Source: Gracilaria vermiculophylla (taxonomy: Eukaryota; Rhodophyta; Florideophyceae; Gracilariales; Gracilariaceae). From it: a stretch of DNA of 64,000 bases. The notes beneath the pieces are model-generated. The model was not told the origin of the DNA. It was given only the letters and a program-made list of their open reading frames with translations, and searched no databases. This document shows positions 31,747 through 43,698 of the stretch, piece after piece. The DNA lies in contig JAHNZQ020000092.1 in assembly GCA_019155205.2 (NCBI GenBank), forward strand, positions 1,174,207-1,238,206. Reading direction: 5' to 3'. A program made the translations under genes and the position numbers. Position 1 is the stretch's first letter. Every line of letters begins with the position of its first letter.

Positions 31747-34406
31747 TTGACCGCTGCACACATGCCGCACTCTCCCCATCCATCGCCTCGCGGAACTATG
31801 CAGGACCTTCACCGATGGCACCTAGTCCTCGACCACATCATCCCCAGCACTATTGCCAAAATGGCAAAGCAGAAGCTCCTTAATATACCCCCCTCTTTGG
31901 CATCGCAACCCAAAACCCTCACATGCAGCCCCTGTCTTCAAGGCAAGCTCATTGCACGCCAACATCGTCCCATTACTCACCAATGCTCCCGTGGCGAAGC
32001 ACTATCATCGGACATATGCGGTCCACTCCCCCAACCATCTGCGCATGGCAACCTATACATGATCACATTCATCCACATTTTCAACAGATTTGTACGCGTA
32101 TATTTCGGCAAAGATCATAAGGCACTGCCCGCCCACGTCACGTTCGTCGCCAACCACGTGCACAACCGAACATGAAGAAACCCACAATATGCGTCACGGA
32201 TATCGCCAAGGAATACCTCAGCAGCGAAAATTCTCACCTTTGCAGAAGCCTTGGTACATTGCACGTCACTTCCCTCCCGTACATTCCACAACAAAACTAC
32301 ATAGCTGAAAGAATCAAACGCACTCTCCTCCAAGCTGCGCGCTCATTTTTCCTGCACAGCCGCCATTCAGCCGAATATTGGGAAGACGCAGTTCGGGACG
32401 CCGCCTTCAAATACACTCTCATATATCACCACTCCATTCGACAAACGCCTTACCAAGCCTGGCACAAACGACCGCGACCGCACCAGCTTCTCTTACCATT
32501 CGGTCAACTCGGTTAAGCATTCTTCCACAAGAGCCACACGACACAAACGAAACTCGAAAACCGCGGCACACCCTGCCGCTACATGCATGGCGTCGATACC
32601 AACAACATCATGGTTCTCATCCTAGGACCTGCCTAGTACCGCCGATTCCGTATCTCCGACTTCCACCCATACGACCCAAGCTGGGACCACGCTTTCACAT
32701 ACGCCAAAGCCTTCAAGGCCTTCAAGTGGCACTACAGTCCCACCACAATCACGACGACAACACCACCTCCCCTCTCTTGGATGCAAGCTCTCACGTATCC
32801 CGACGCTGCACATTGGGAAAATGCACACAGCCTGGAACTTTCCAAGTTAGACAAGATGAAGGCAATCTATTGGCTATCAGCTTCCTCCATACCCCCCAAC
32901 GCAAAACTCGTTTCACTAAAAATGATGTACCGATACAAACGTGACTCATATGGCAATATAATAGAACACAAAGCCCGATGCACCATTCGCGGCGACCTAA
33001 TGAAACCATTCACACACTTTTACCCCGCAAAAACCGCTGCCCACCTTTCACACAAGTCCATGACACGTCTTGTTATCGCTCTCAGCGTTCAACACAACCT
33101 TCACCTTGAACACTTTGACATCAGCTCCGCCTTCCCACACGAAACCTACGACCACTCAAAACAGGTGTACATAAGACAACACCCACAATTCGACGGCTCC
33201 TTTAAACATAATTCACCCGCTGGAATTTTGATCAAAAACATATACGGCTCCCCATCTGCCGGTTTCACGTACCTCAGAAAAGCCTGGCAATACCTCAAGG
33301 CACTTGGCGACCAACAATCAGAGAACGACCCCGCACTCTTTATCCGACGCTTCTCTCCATCCTCGTACCTTACCATATGCCTCAACATTGACTATTTCCT
33401 GGTCGCAACCACCCACACCTCTCTGACAGACACCCACTACTCCCAACTTCAGCGAAAATACAACATCAAACGACTTGGCCGTCCCTTTAGATACACCGGT
33501 TGGACCCTCACTTACAGCAATGACTGCTCAATACATCTGGCACAACCAAAGACAGCACACAGCATCCTGACCAAACTGAGGCTCCAACATGCAAACGGCA
33601 GAAAAACCCCATACACAACAGATCTCAGCATGCATCCGCCTGAACAGAATGATACACAATTGAATACCAAGGAGGCCGCACGCTACCGCGAAATCGTCGG
33701 AGAAATGAGGTGGCTTGTAGACGGAACACGCCCAGACCTGGCATTCATTGTCAGCAATCTTGCGCGCGTCTCGCAACATCCTTTAGCCCGACACTTTACC
33801 CACCTCAAAGCAGTCGGCAGATACCTGAAACGCACTGCTCAGCACGGCATCCTGTATAGAAAAACCAAAAGCGAAAACCTGCTCACATTCTCAGACGGAG
33901 ATTATGCAGGCGACCCGGCTACCCGCAAATCTACCACACCGATCATCATCTGCCTCGCCGGAAATCACGTTGACTGTTCGTCTAAACTCTAGCATACCCA
34001 AACCCTGTCGACGTGCGAAGCCAAATACATCTCTGCCACAACAGCCGTCCAGAACACTCTCTTCCTCCGCCGCATAGTCGAATTTCTGTACCGCTCCCCC
34101 TTACCACCCTCCCCATTCATGAATGACAACCAAGCCGCAATTGCAGTGGCGTTAAACACGGAAACAACGCGCAGAAGGAAATTCATCCACGTCAAACACC
34201 ACTTCCTTCGAGAACATCTCCACCGCGGCAACATCGCTCTACACCACATTCCATCTGCTAACAACACAGCCGACATTTGTACCAAGACCTTGAAGCTCGC
34301 GGCTTTTACACACCTCTCCTGCAAACTTCACCTGATGCCCTCGCCGCCTCCGCGATTACCCGCTTACGTTCCCAAGGCTGTCATCACACACATACACCTG
34401 ACTTAA
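31747..34406 (+). pseudogene. Copia-type pol: integrase, reverse transcriptase, RNase H (broken)
   Basis: The integrase zinc region (LHRWHL, CSPCLQGK) and first Asp (LSSDICGPL) lie at 31800-32050. After a frameshift near 32172 the second Asp (CVTDIAKEYLS) and the Glu (PQQNYIAERIKRTL) follow. RT spans 32781-33990 (EHKARCTIRG, LEHFDISSAF). The catalytic box reads NIDY instead of YxDD; codon 33393-33395 encodes Tyr for the second Asp. RNase H (SDGDYAGD, CEAKYISATTA, NDNQAAIAV, HIPSANNTADICTK) runs to 34406. In-frame stops occur at 32514, 32634 and 33990. The element is non-autonomous despite complete ends. Confidence 0.9.
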
Positions 34407-34439
34407 CAGCCCCTCACCTCGGCAACGGCGGCAAAACTT

Positions 34440-34558
34440 TGTCATCACACACTGGGTTCACGTACCAAGGGTTGACTCTCACACATTATTTCATAATAAA
34501 CCCCAGCGCCAGCGGCTCCTGCGACGCCTCGGTCCCCGGGCATTGCTTCACGATATCA
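34440..34558 (+). repeat. 3' LTR of the copia-type element
   Basis: 119 bases matching 30816-30934, followed by the ATCTC target duplication at 34559-34563. The purine tract just upstream is weak (GGCAACGGCGGCAAAAC). Confidence 0.95.
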
Positions 34559-35082
34559 ATCTCGATCAGATATGATTATATCGGGAAGTCCGTGATGACG
34601 GTAAATGTTCTGTACAAATAGTCTGGCTGTTTGTACTTCTGTAACACTCTTATTTGTCGGGATGATGCGAATCAATTTTGACAAGCGATCCACAACTACA
34701 TATACAGCATTGTTGCCGTTCTTCGTTGTTTTCAAAGGTGTGATAGAGTCCATAGTGATGTGGGACCATTTCTTTGTCGGTGCATCTAGAGGTTGAAGAT
34801 ATCCTTGGGGCTTTTGGGTAGAAGACTTGGTTTCTTGGTACTTTTGACAGGTTTTCGTGTAGTGGTGTACATCAGTCTTAAGATTCTTGCAGTAAAATAG
34901 CTTCTGAACACGATTCCACATCTTCTTGAATCCCATGTGACCTGCAACGGGAATATCGTGGTTATCTCTTAATCTCTTCGTTCTGATCTTTCCAATGGGA
35001 ATGCAAAGCTTAATATTTCGAAACAACAGTTGATTTCGTCTGGAATAGGGAATGGCAGGTGTTTGAACACTGGTTCAAGGGT
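34559..35082 (-). pseudogene. Family D chromovirus integrase, N-terminal part
   Basis: The minus strand gives an integrase zinc domain (HDIPVAGHMGFKKMW, then YTKTCQKYQETK, an H-H-C-C pattern) and the start of the core (ITMDSITPL first Asp, then GLPDIIISDRD second Asp). It stops exactly at the copia insertion and resumes at 30815. Catalytic Asp residues are intact, so this gene may have been functional when the copia element landed. On its right it is cut by repeat B. Confidence 0.9.
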
Positions 35083-35552
35083 TGAGAACGTGAACGATGG
35101 TGACCAGCCGAGGAGAAGTCGGCGGGTCGACCAGGGTTTATACAGAGAATCAGATCTTCGAGAACGAGGCCACAATAAATGATTTCTACGGTACCCCTTT
35201 AGATGCACAAGCTATAAACCTTTTATTGCCAGCTATGCAAAGTCGGAACGAATGTCCTTCATGGGACAGTTGTCCTTTGCAAGATGCTTCTAGAACATTC
35301 CGTCGTGGACACGATTCGGGTGCTTATAGTGACGACAAGAGTGCCAGTAGGTTCCTGTAAGGCTTACGACTTCAAAAATAGCATGATGACATGGATTGTC
35401 AAACGTGGTTGTAAAGCCTGTTAAGGGTAAACAAAAGATTCAATCAAACTGCAATTTCACAAGGAATGCATCTAGGCTACGTACACCATATAATATCAAG
35501 TCTATTACTCATGATTCATATAATAAAGCATAAAAAAATGTAAATCTTAACA
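35083..35552. repeat. LTR-like repeat B, copy 2
   Basis: 470 bases, TGAGAACGTGAACGA...ATCTTAACA, colinear with 17362-17833. It interrupts the family D element just upstream of its integrase zinc domain. Flanks (agggt and gttac) do not match, so no target duplication is visible. Confidence 0.7.
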
Positions 35553-36918
35553 GTTACCGAGTCGTTTGGTCTCTACTTTGACCGCGTCAACTGTGGGAAA
35601 ATTCCGGCTCAATACCGCGCTTTTGGGATTCGTCTGTATTGGGCGCTGGCTTTAGAACAGCCAATAACGTGTTCGTGGCAATCTTTTCCTTCGCATCAAT
35701 CTGGTTGTGAGCTGCGCCTCATGGCAACCACCAGATATGTCTTGCATCGTCACCACTACTTGAGCGTATGAGAACCAAATTGGGGAGCTGGTTTCGCTTC
35801 GCTGTTCCAGACGGTTGTTCTCTCGCAAACAGAATCGTTTCACGGCATAGAACACCCACGTCGGGAGACTTCGCCCAGAGAATATACGTTTTCCACTTCA
35901 ACACCAGTTTAATTCCTGCCCGTGACGTATTTTAACCCGAATATGGTTTCTGCGAAACCCTCAGGCTCTCTCGTAAGTTCTATCGGGTTTCCAAAACCTT
36001 ATAGATTGGCAACCTTGAGTTAAATTATATGCTGGAATTTCAAAATGTGCTCCGTGTTCGAAAAGCCGAGGTAGCACTGCTCCTATTTCGAGTGCGGTGC
36101 GCCGAGCGGGGAATCACTCCACGTATGGCGTTAGTCTGCTTGGTGTTATGTCGGTTCCTGCTCACGAATTGTCTCTTGGTGGCGGAAACGTTTTTACCGG
36201 TCCAACCCGTACTGTGCATCGCACTTCTACGGCTTCCTTTCGTTTTCAATTGTTTTTCGTCCTGCTTTTGTTCATTGGCTTTCCTGAGCTGTTTAATTAT
36301 CATGGCAGTCATTGATGGGACCTTTCCAACGTAAACCCAGCGGCAGTTTGCTTGAAGGTCGACTGGCTTCACCCGATAAGTGTGTTCCACGTCCTGCACG
36401 TATTTAGCCTTCCTACCGTTTCGGTCGTCCTGACTTTCCAGTATGACTTTCCTGTAACGGGGTCGTGATCACCTAGAGCATATCGCGAACTACGAAACTC
36501 CGTATCCTTCATCAGTTTGTCTGCTGATTCATACTGTGTCTGCTGTTCACCATGCCAAATCGCGTCCCACCCCCTTCACCAAGGTGATTTGCCGGATTGT
36601 ACCAGTAAACGTAGCGTACATACGTGGTCTCTACGAATAGAAATACTTCCGCTGAATGGTTTCAATGATTCAAGACGTGCGTCCATCCAATAGGATCTAC
36701 CGTTATATGCCCTGAATTGTTTATTTCGACCATCTGTTGCACAGCAATCGATTTATGGACGGAAACCCGTGTGTTAAAGACACGGATTATGAGGCCAGAC
36801 TAAGACACCAATGGGTGCACAATCGATTCATGCATACATAAAACACTGTCAAGTTCTTCTCAAAAGAGAAAGACATTCGTCGGTCAAGGTATGTCCCACG
36901 TTCCGATTGGTGCAGCCT
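35553..36918. other. Probable decayed retroelement sequence, unassigned
   Basis: Short frames occur on both strands (36029-36334 plus; 36040-36399 minus, Lys/Arg-rich). They sit between the family D integrase and a gag-like remnant on the same strand, so this may be decayed pol, but no protease or RT motif could be read. Confidence 0.35.
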
Positions 36919-37290
36919 CTAATTGTTGTACAGTACTTGGAAATCCCAACTCTTTCGGTCTTGGCGTACTTCTAGAGGTATATTTGGCGAGAGAGTGCAT
37001 TTGTAGTTACGATATGGTTGGTCGCCACCGCAGCGTTTGCCGCCATATTTGCCATTTTGGTCATTCATGTCGGTTGAAAACGAGTGATCTGGCCTACTAA
37101 GTGCCCTGATGAACTCTTTCAGCCAAGCGCCTTGTCTCAAACCGGTCGCGTTTTCCGCTAGCCTCACCACTTGGTCTCTGTAATTCGCGAGGGACTGGGC
37201 GTATCCGACCTGGGTGCGGACACTCCATTCAGGGCCGCGGAACTTGAAGCCTTTCTAGACGTTTCTCTCTCCCATAACTGGAAATCTAGC
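36919..37290 (-). pseudogene. Gag-like capsid remnant
   Basis: The minus strand reads AQSLANYRDQVVRLAENATG followed by LKEFIRALSRP, the pattern of a retrotransposon gag capsid (tyrosine in the middle of a long helix, then a Phe-Ile-x-Gly/Ala-Leu helix). It could be the gag of family D, whose integrase lies to the left in the same orientation. Confidence 0.45.
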
Positions 37291-37378
37291 AAGGGGCAGA
37301 CAGTGTGGAATCACGATACCCTTATGGCTGCTCTATAAACGGATCATCAGCTTAGCGGCCATTTGATTGAGGGCGGAG

Positions 37379-38679
37379 ATGATGACGTCCTTGCGATCGA
37401 AGTCTCAATCGTGTCTCCGTCTCCAGAAGTCTACCAGAACCCTGGCGATATCTGATTTGGTTTTTGTGGCTCCATTGCCACTTACGAGCGGGCCTCCACC
37501 AGGTGGTTCAGTACATCCCATAAGTCGGGCTTCATCCCCAAGCAGCGGCCCTCAGTCCATCTCTGCAGGTCATTGCACTGCTTTGGCGGTCGCATCGAAC
37601 GTGGTGAATTCGTCTTCTGGCATACGAGAAGTATCCATCCAATATATTCTTGCCGAAGCGCTGCCTCATCTCCATCAGGATTGTATCCAGTATTTTAACC
37701 GTCTTGGACCTTTGGACGCAGTCTCCGCCATTAACGCACTAACTAGTCGTTCTCCCCAGCTAGGTTTTTGGTCGGGTATCAACGCAGCCGTTCGGGGTAA
37801 CCGGCACTCGTCTGAGCGCCCCGCTTACCAAACCAGCACGGAACATGAGTGTGGTACTGTCAGCTCTCCTCTCGAGGTAGTAGAGCACAACGTCCATTAG
37901 GAGTTTTTGTTGACTCCAAAGGCGCGTGTTCCCAAAACTGGGCTCCAATATCCGCCGTCGCGAGCCGAGGGGACTCTTAAAGGTGATCCGCAAACACCAA
38001 GCGGAAGGGGAGGTTCACTGGGCCGACAATGCTTCTACAGGCGCTGCTATGATGCGACCTGGGGATCTGCGGCTTAGAAACCTGAGGATGATCGACGAGA
38101 GTTTCCAACCGGAAAAGTACATGAAGACTCAAGGGTGCTTGTCTTTACTTCCTCAGAGGTGGAGCTCAACCGGCAGATTAAGTATCAAGCCGGGAGCCCG
38201 CCTCCACAGGTCTCACTCCTGTAGTAATTATCTGCGTAAATTAACTAAAAAATGTAATAATTCTACCGTCCCTTAAGGATACTGTAGCGCACGCGGGCAG
38301 AAGTGTGCACCACGTGGCTCAGTTTATAATATACGAGCCCTCCATAGGAATACTATACCATAAGGCCACATCACCATTTTCCCCTTAGGAGCCACTGTAC
38401 TACAATGAGCATGCTTTCATGCGCCTAGAGAGAAGCGTCCAACAAAGGGGTGTGAGCGCAGCATACAATACGGTCCTTTCCAATTCAGCGACATCATTCA
38501 GTACTCCTGCGCCTACCAGTCCCTACTTCGGGTATGCGACCACTACACCTGATAACGCTTTCGAACGTCACCCGGCAGTACTAAAATGCTTCGCCCCGTC
38601 TAGAAAACAGCGGGCATATACACTTCCCATACCCGTCTGCGTGACGTCCTCTTCCAACCTGTCGTGGTTAACCTTCTAA
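37379..38679 (+). pseudogene. Open reading frame split by a solo LTR
   Basis: The frame is open from an ATG at 37379 to 37849 and again from 38410 to 38679. If the LTR and one copy of the ATGAG duplication are set aside, the two halves are in the same frame and total about 247 codons. The product is Ser/Pro/Ala-rich with one segment of ordinary globular look (residues about 85-140, with YILAEALPHLHQDC). No family is recognised; it may belong to a retroelement, since a gag-like remnant lies on the opposite strand to the left. Confidence 0.5.
37850..38404 (-). repeat. Solo LTR of family A with 5-base target duplication
   Basis: 555 bases with TG...CA ends, matching the solo LTR at 11929-12480. 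It is flanked by ATGAG on both sides (37845-37849 and 38405-38409), a perfect target duplication. Confidence 0.95.
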
Positions 38680-39187
38680 ATCTTGTTTTAAGACTAAGCT
38701 TCTCACTCGTGGGTCGGTGATTTCATGGGCATGGGGTGGCGCCCTTTTCGAGGCAAGTAACGTCGTAAATAAGTATTGTACTTTTCCAAAGGTATCATTA
38801 TCAGTAAAGCTTTTTTGTCTTCATCTTCTTTCCCCAGTATTACATTTCTCTTCTTCATCGTGTTTCTTATTTCTTCTTTTAATGTAGTCTTCTTTCCTTC
38901 TGGGGTTTTTGAAATCCCGCTCGTAAACGATATTCCGCTCCCCCTCCTTAGCAGGACTGCTCCACACAGGTCACAACTTTCTCCAACTGGTCGATGATAG
39001 TCAGAACGGAGCTAGTACCTGAGAGGGACGTTGCATGGGATGTGCCGCGAAGGTTCTAAAGTATCCTGCGAGGTATTTCATCTATATAGTCGTAAACGTC
39101 AGTGGATCCCGAAGTGATATATTAATGACCCACGATGGTTTCCGCAACCACTGGGACGGTTTCCGGCTCCGGTTGCGGACTGTTTTC
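38680..39187. other. No recognisable gene
   Basis: A pyrimidine-rich stretch (38800-38900) and short frames only. Confidence 0.4.
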
Positions 39188-42100
39188 TTAATTCAATAGG
39201 TAAGAATTTGAAGCGAGGTATCTCATATGACCAGTGTCGGCCGATTGGTTTTCTAATGGAACTGTCACCACCTGATGAAGAGGGGCCTTCGAGATTCGAT
39301 TAACTGATATAATTTTGGCGAGCCCACGTTCCCTGATGGTTGACGTTGCTCTAACAAATTGCGAAACCGCATACAGACCAGTCGACTTTGGTATTAACTT
39401 TGATTTAATCAGTTCGTCTTCTAATTGTTCTTCCCGATGTTCTGCCGAGACTGGTCTGGCATTATCGGGAGATATATCCACAAAACCGTAGTGTCCGGGT
39501 TTCCATTGAACTAACCGCCTTCCCTGTTGAAAATGAAAGGATTTATTCCGCTGTTGTGGACTCTGTATCCGTCCTGTAGCAAGTTTGAGGGTATCCGAGT
39601 GGCTTTGAAGAATATATTTTTTTACATATGCAGATGATTGTGTCCTCACTGCTGGTTGATTTGTAGGGCTATAGAATACAATTTTATTGGAAGAGTGAAA
39701 AACAAAACCAGGTCAGATTGTTTTATGCCTGTGGATCTATGCACCTGTATATTGTAGGCGTACTTTAATGGCTGAGCGAAATCCACGCAGGAGGTTTGGC
39801 ATTCCGCTACGTAGTGTCAGACGCTAGCTACAAAGGTTTTATTGAATCTATCTATTTCACCATGGCTCTGGGGATGGTACGCATTTTTGAATTCACGCTT
39901 CAAACCCATATGGACACGAACAGATTCGAAATACCTCAAAGCTAGATTACATACGTTTTTCGTGAGGCAGTATACAAGTGCAACATATAAATATATACAG
40001 TTGGTCAGAATTGCCTGACCCGGAACTGCCCAGATTGTGCTCTGCAAGGTATTGGCTCTCGTCTACTATGAGACCCTATCAGTGATAAATAACACGTATG
40101 TACGGCCCTCGTGAGTTTCGTTTAGATGTCCCAAAAGTTAATTTGCGATGAAGGACAGTGAGGCGGGAGCAGGTACCAGCTTTAAATATTTTCTGTGTGG
40201 ACCCCGCCTCGGGTTGTACCACGAAACGAGCAGTTATCCGCAAAGGTCTAAATGCCATGTACCAATAATGGCCAGTAAAACTCTTTTCTTAACGTTGAGT
40301 ACATCTGTGAACCATCTGCATGGCCCAAGAGCACAGGAAAACGTGTTACATGCAATACCCGTTGTCGAAACGACTCGGGGACCATTGTTTTGGAGCAAGC
40401 CATCCAGATTGGATCTCCGCACAAAGAGCATCTCGGTATCTTAGTCAAATGGAGTCCACTATTGACCTACAAGTAGGAACAAATCCTTGCAGTACAAGTC
40501 GGTCGTTGGTTTGCGTAAAACTTCTTCTTTGGTTATCGGTTCCGCTAGATTTTCCGTAACCCAAAACACAGGTGCCGTTCTATTTTCACCTTCATTATCT
40601 TATTCATTCCAAAAGGCTCCTTTACGTTCCACACACGTGTGGTCTTTATCATTCCCAGTTGATGGCATTGTGAAACACTGGATTCAATCCTATATCGATT
40701 CCTTTTCTAATCCAATTGTTTGAAAGCAAAACAACGCGTCCGACACGCTTTGCTTTTATACGCAGTCAGTATAAGACTCAAGAATTAACCTCCGGTAAGC
40801 CAAATATCCATCTAGCCAGTGGCCCAGATGCATCTGCAAAGCCTAGAGTCTTCCTTTAAACGTCAATGTCCGTTCGAAGGTGAACGGAACACCATACAGG
40901 TTAAACCTGAGTATCAGAATGCTCCATAACACCGCGAGGCATTCTTTTTACGTTAAGGAATAGGTCTGCTCCACCGTGGTCAGGGTATTGCTGCAAATAT
41001 ACGATTGGTGCATTACATCCATCCTCCTGCTCCTGCATGAGACAGCATCCTATTTGAGCGAATTAAGCGTCAAAATCCAGCGCATACAGGCGTCCCAACA
41101 TGGGCAAAACCATGAAAGGAGGGGTAAGAAGCGGAGTTATTAGGGTCAAATAAGTCTGTACTTCTTCGCCCTCTAATGAACCGAAGCTTTCTCGTTGGCA
41201 TTTTTGTAACTTTCTATTCAGGAAAGAGGATATCTTGGTAAAGTATTTGATAAGCCTATGGTAATAGTTATATGAGCCAATATAGGAACATATATTCATC
41301 TAGTTTCTTGGGGTCCTCACTCTTCGTATCACTCGGGTGTTTCTTTCGACTACTTCTAATCGACAGGGTCTTCAATTGAGTTACAATAGTTCACCATCGT
41401 GAGGACGATGTGCAGACCCCTTTCGAAAGTGGCGGGTGAGATGCGCAGTCCAAATAGAATAAAACTATATTGGAAGAGACCTGCATGGCAAGTTGATGCC
41501 GTATAGTCTGTGTCCTCCTCTGAAGTATTAGCTTGCCAGTAATCAAAATTAGAATCCAATGCGGTAAATAATTTTGCATGTCATATTGAGTCATTCCAAC
41601 GGTCCATTTTGGGTATCGAGTAGGAGTCCCCCACCGTAACTTCATTTAACTTTCGATATTAAACGCAAAACCTCCTTTAGGTGTCTCATTTCTTCCGGAT
41701 CAGAACCACTGGGCTGGCACATTCGGACGTGTCGGGTTCTGTCCCGCCTTATTTGAGCACGTGGTCCATTTTTTGGAGTTCTACCTATCAGGATTATGGT
41801 CCCGCACGGGACGGGGCTAGATGGACTGGCGCAGCACCAGGATGGAGTTAAATTCGGTGATTCGTAGCCATGATTGAACCCAACGGGCAGAACTACATAG
41901 ATTTGAATGTTTCCATTGGGTAGGCGTTTTTGTGTCTCAGGACGTGTCTCAATGATAAAATGTTCAAATTGTTCTTCCTATCTGTAGTTTAGTCTTTCTG
42001 GTGAGCAAAAATGGCGTTGGTTTTTTTGTCTTGAGTGTGGACAGACTCCTCGACCATTTGCGGTGAAAAGGCAAATTCTGTGCCTAAAGAGGGAATCGCT

Positions 42101-43137
42101 TGGGCGATAATGGTCTGTCTCAAAAGCTTTACCCTGTGGTCACTGACGTTTGTCAGAAAAAACTTGAAAGATATATTAGATGTGTTATCTACGATCCCAT
42201 TTGCCGAAAAGGTGAGATGATGCTCCATCAGGCCGTGGTCATTTTTAAGCGACAAGAATTCCGGCTGGTCAGCAGAGGTATCCTTAAATCTTATATTGTG
42301 TGATGTTTAGAGAACCGTATCGTGGGCGAGGTGCACTTTCCTAGACGTAATATCTGCAGGTAGCGGTTGTTCACTACCTTTTGGTTATTTTTGGCGTAGA
42401 GCTTGGCCAATAATGGAGGTACGGGTGCTCTTCTGGAGAGCAATTGCACCGGTACGGGGGTAAATCGCCTTGATGGGACTGTCGATAGGCGAAGTATGCA
42501 GGATATAATCTGTGGCCAGTTGCTTGACCACTGCAAACTGCGTGCAGAAATTCAGAGTCCCAACGGTTACTTGAAGATAAATGGCAGCCATGGTGAAAAG
42601 TGGCCGTGAAATGGCATCTATCAAAGGATTCGGCAGGAAAACATGTTGAAGCTGATGAAGAATTCCAGTGGATAACAGCTTCATGGCGATCAGACTAAGT
42701 CTGGCTATCGTGTCCAGCACGGCTATGAAAAGTATATCTTGTGTAGCTGAGACCCTAAGGGTATTTGGAACTTTGTAGTTGTCATTTGGCATGAAAAATA
42801 ATCGGTTCCAATTGGTTGGTGTAACGTGTTTCGTTGAAAACCATTTGGATTCTACCGGTCGTACGTTCCCGGGATTCTGTGTTGCTGCTATTTGGTATTC
42901 GTTCAGGGGTATCGTCAAAAGAAATATCCACAGTTTCTCAGAATATTTTCCTCTATTAGGATGCATATTTTCGAAAAGATACATCACCTCAGGGTTCATG
43001 ATATTTCTCTTTTTTGCGAGAGTGTGTGACACTTTTTTGCTGTGATACGCGATGAATCTTAGAACGCATGTACGGTTATACCCTTTGGTGAGATCGAAGA
43101 CACGCGCGAAGCGACAAAATGCAAGCCGTACTATCAT
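39188..43137 (-). mobile_element. Family E Ty3-type retroelement remnant, related to family A
   Basis: Pol pieces follow one another in the right order on the minus strand. A protease has VLDTIARLSLI (Gly of DTGA changed to Ile) and KAIYPRTGAI (about 42400-42740). A linker (41989-42255) resembles that of family A. RT palm pieces read DSNFDYWQANTSEED and FGLRISPATFERG (41356-41560). The thumb/RNase H start is at 41063-41299, the integrase zinc domain (LLGHADGSQMYSTLRKEFYW) at 40248-40448 and the integrase core (AYHPQSHGEIDRFNKT) at 39817-40047. A C-terminal region (39188-39649) may include its end. It is heavily decayed and shows no clear LTRs. Confidence 0.75.
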
Positions 43138-43274
43138 GCCAACGGTTTATGGTTACAGAATTTTTTATCTGAAAATTATGGGACTTAATATCGAAGTTGT
43201 ACAGATTATTTCTTTTCGTAGATTCAACAAATGCTCGCTTACGATTTGCGATGAAAGTTTATTAGTAAATGATT

Positions 43275-43698
43275 TGTAGTGGAACGCTAGAGGCGGGAAA
43301 GCACCACGAGGACGTTCGGAATCTTCCACCTTCTAGGGTAGCATAGCAAACAGAGCCACTCTGGGCGTGCCACGGCGGAGCCGGTTTGTAAAACCGGGGG
43401 TCACCCCGTAAGGCGGCTACCAAAAGTGTTACGTCTGGTATTTCTCTGGGTGGAGCAACGGAAACCACGAATGATCGGTGTCGCAGTCTCGCGAGCGAGC
43501 AACGGTGTGGGGTACGGTAGGTACCCGGGACGGCGGCGTGTCCAGCGGTGCGTGGACACGGGGAGAAAAAGAGCAACGAAAGCAGAATCCAATACTGGGG
43601 CGAGTACACGATAATGTCGGTGAAATAAAGACACAAGCTGTGGTGACACTCTCTAAGACTCGAGGGAGGATGAACTGCCGTGCAAACGGGTGCTAACA
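43275..43698. repeat. GC-rich island with LTR-like ends
   Basis: A sharply GC-rich 424-base block in AT-rich surroundings. Read on the minus strand it starts TGTTAGCACCC and ends CACTACA (TG...CA). There is an AATAAAG on the plus strand at about 43625. No second copy and no target duplication were seen, so the LTR reading is tentative. Confidence 0.35.

Larger units (their letters stand above)
30816..34558 (+). mobile_element. Copia-type LTR retrotransposon, complete ends, nested in family D integrase
   Basis: Identical-length 119-base LTRs (30816-30934 and 34440-34558, TGTCATCACAC...GATATCA) flank the element. The 5-base target duplication ATCTC is present at 30811-30815 and 34559-34563. 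Immediately inside the 5' LTR is GGTTATGGGCCTACC, complementary to the anticodon arm of initiator-Met tRNA. Pol order is integrase then RT-RNase H, the Ty1/copia order. At 3.7 kb it is short, and the gag part (30950-31740) is only weakly recognisable. Short LTRs plus this primer site resemble the GalEa-type copia elements that I recall being reported from red algae; that assignment needs a tree. Confidence 0.95.
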
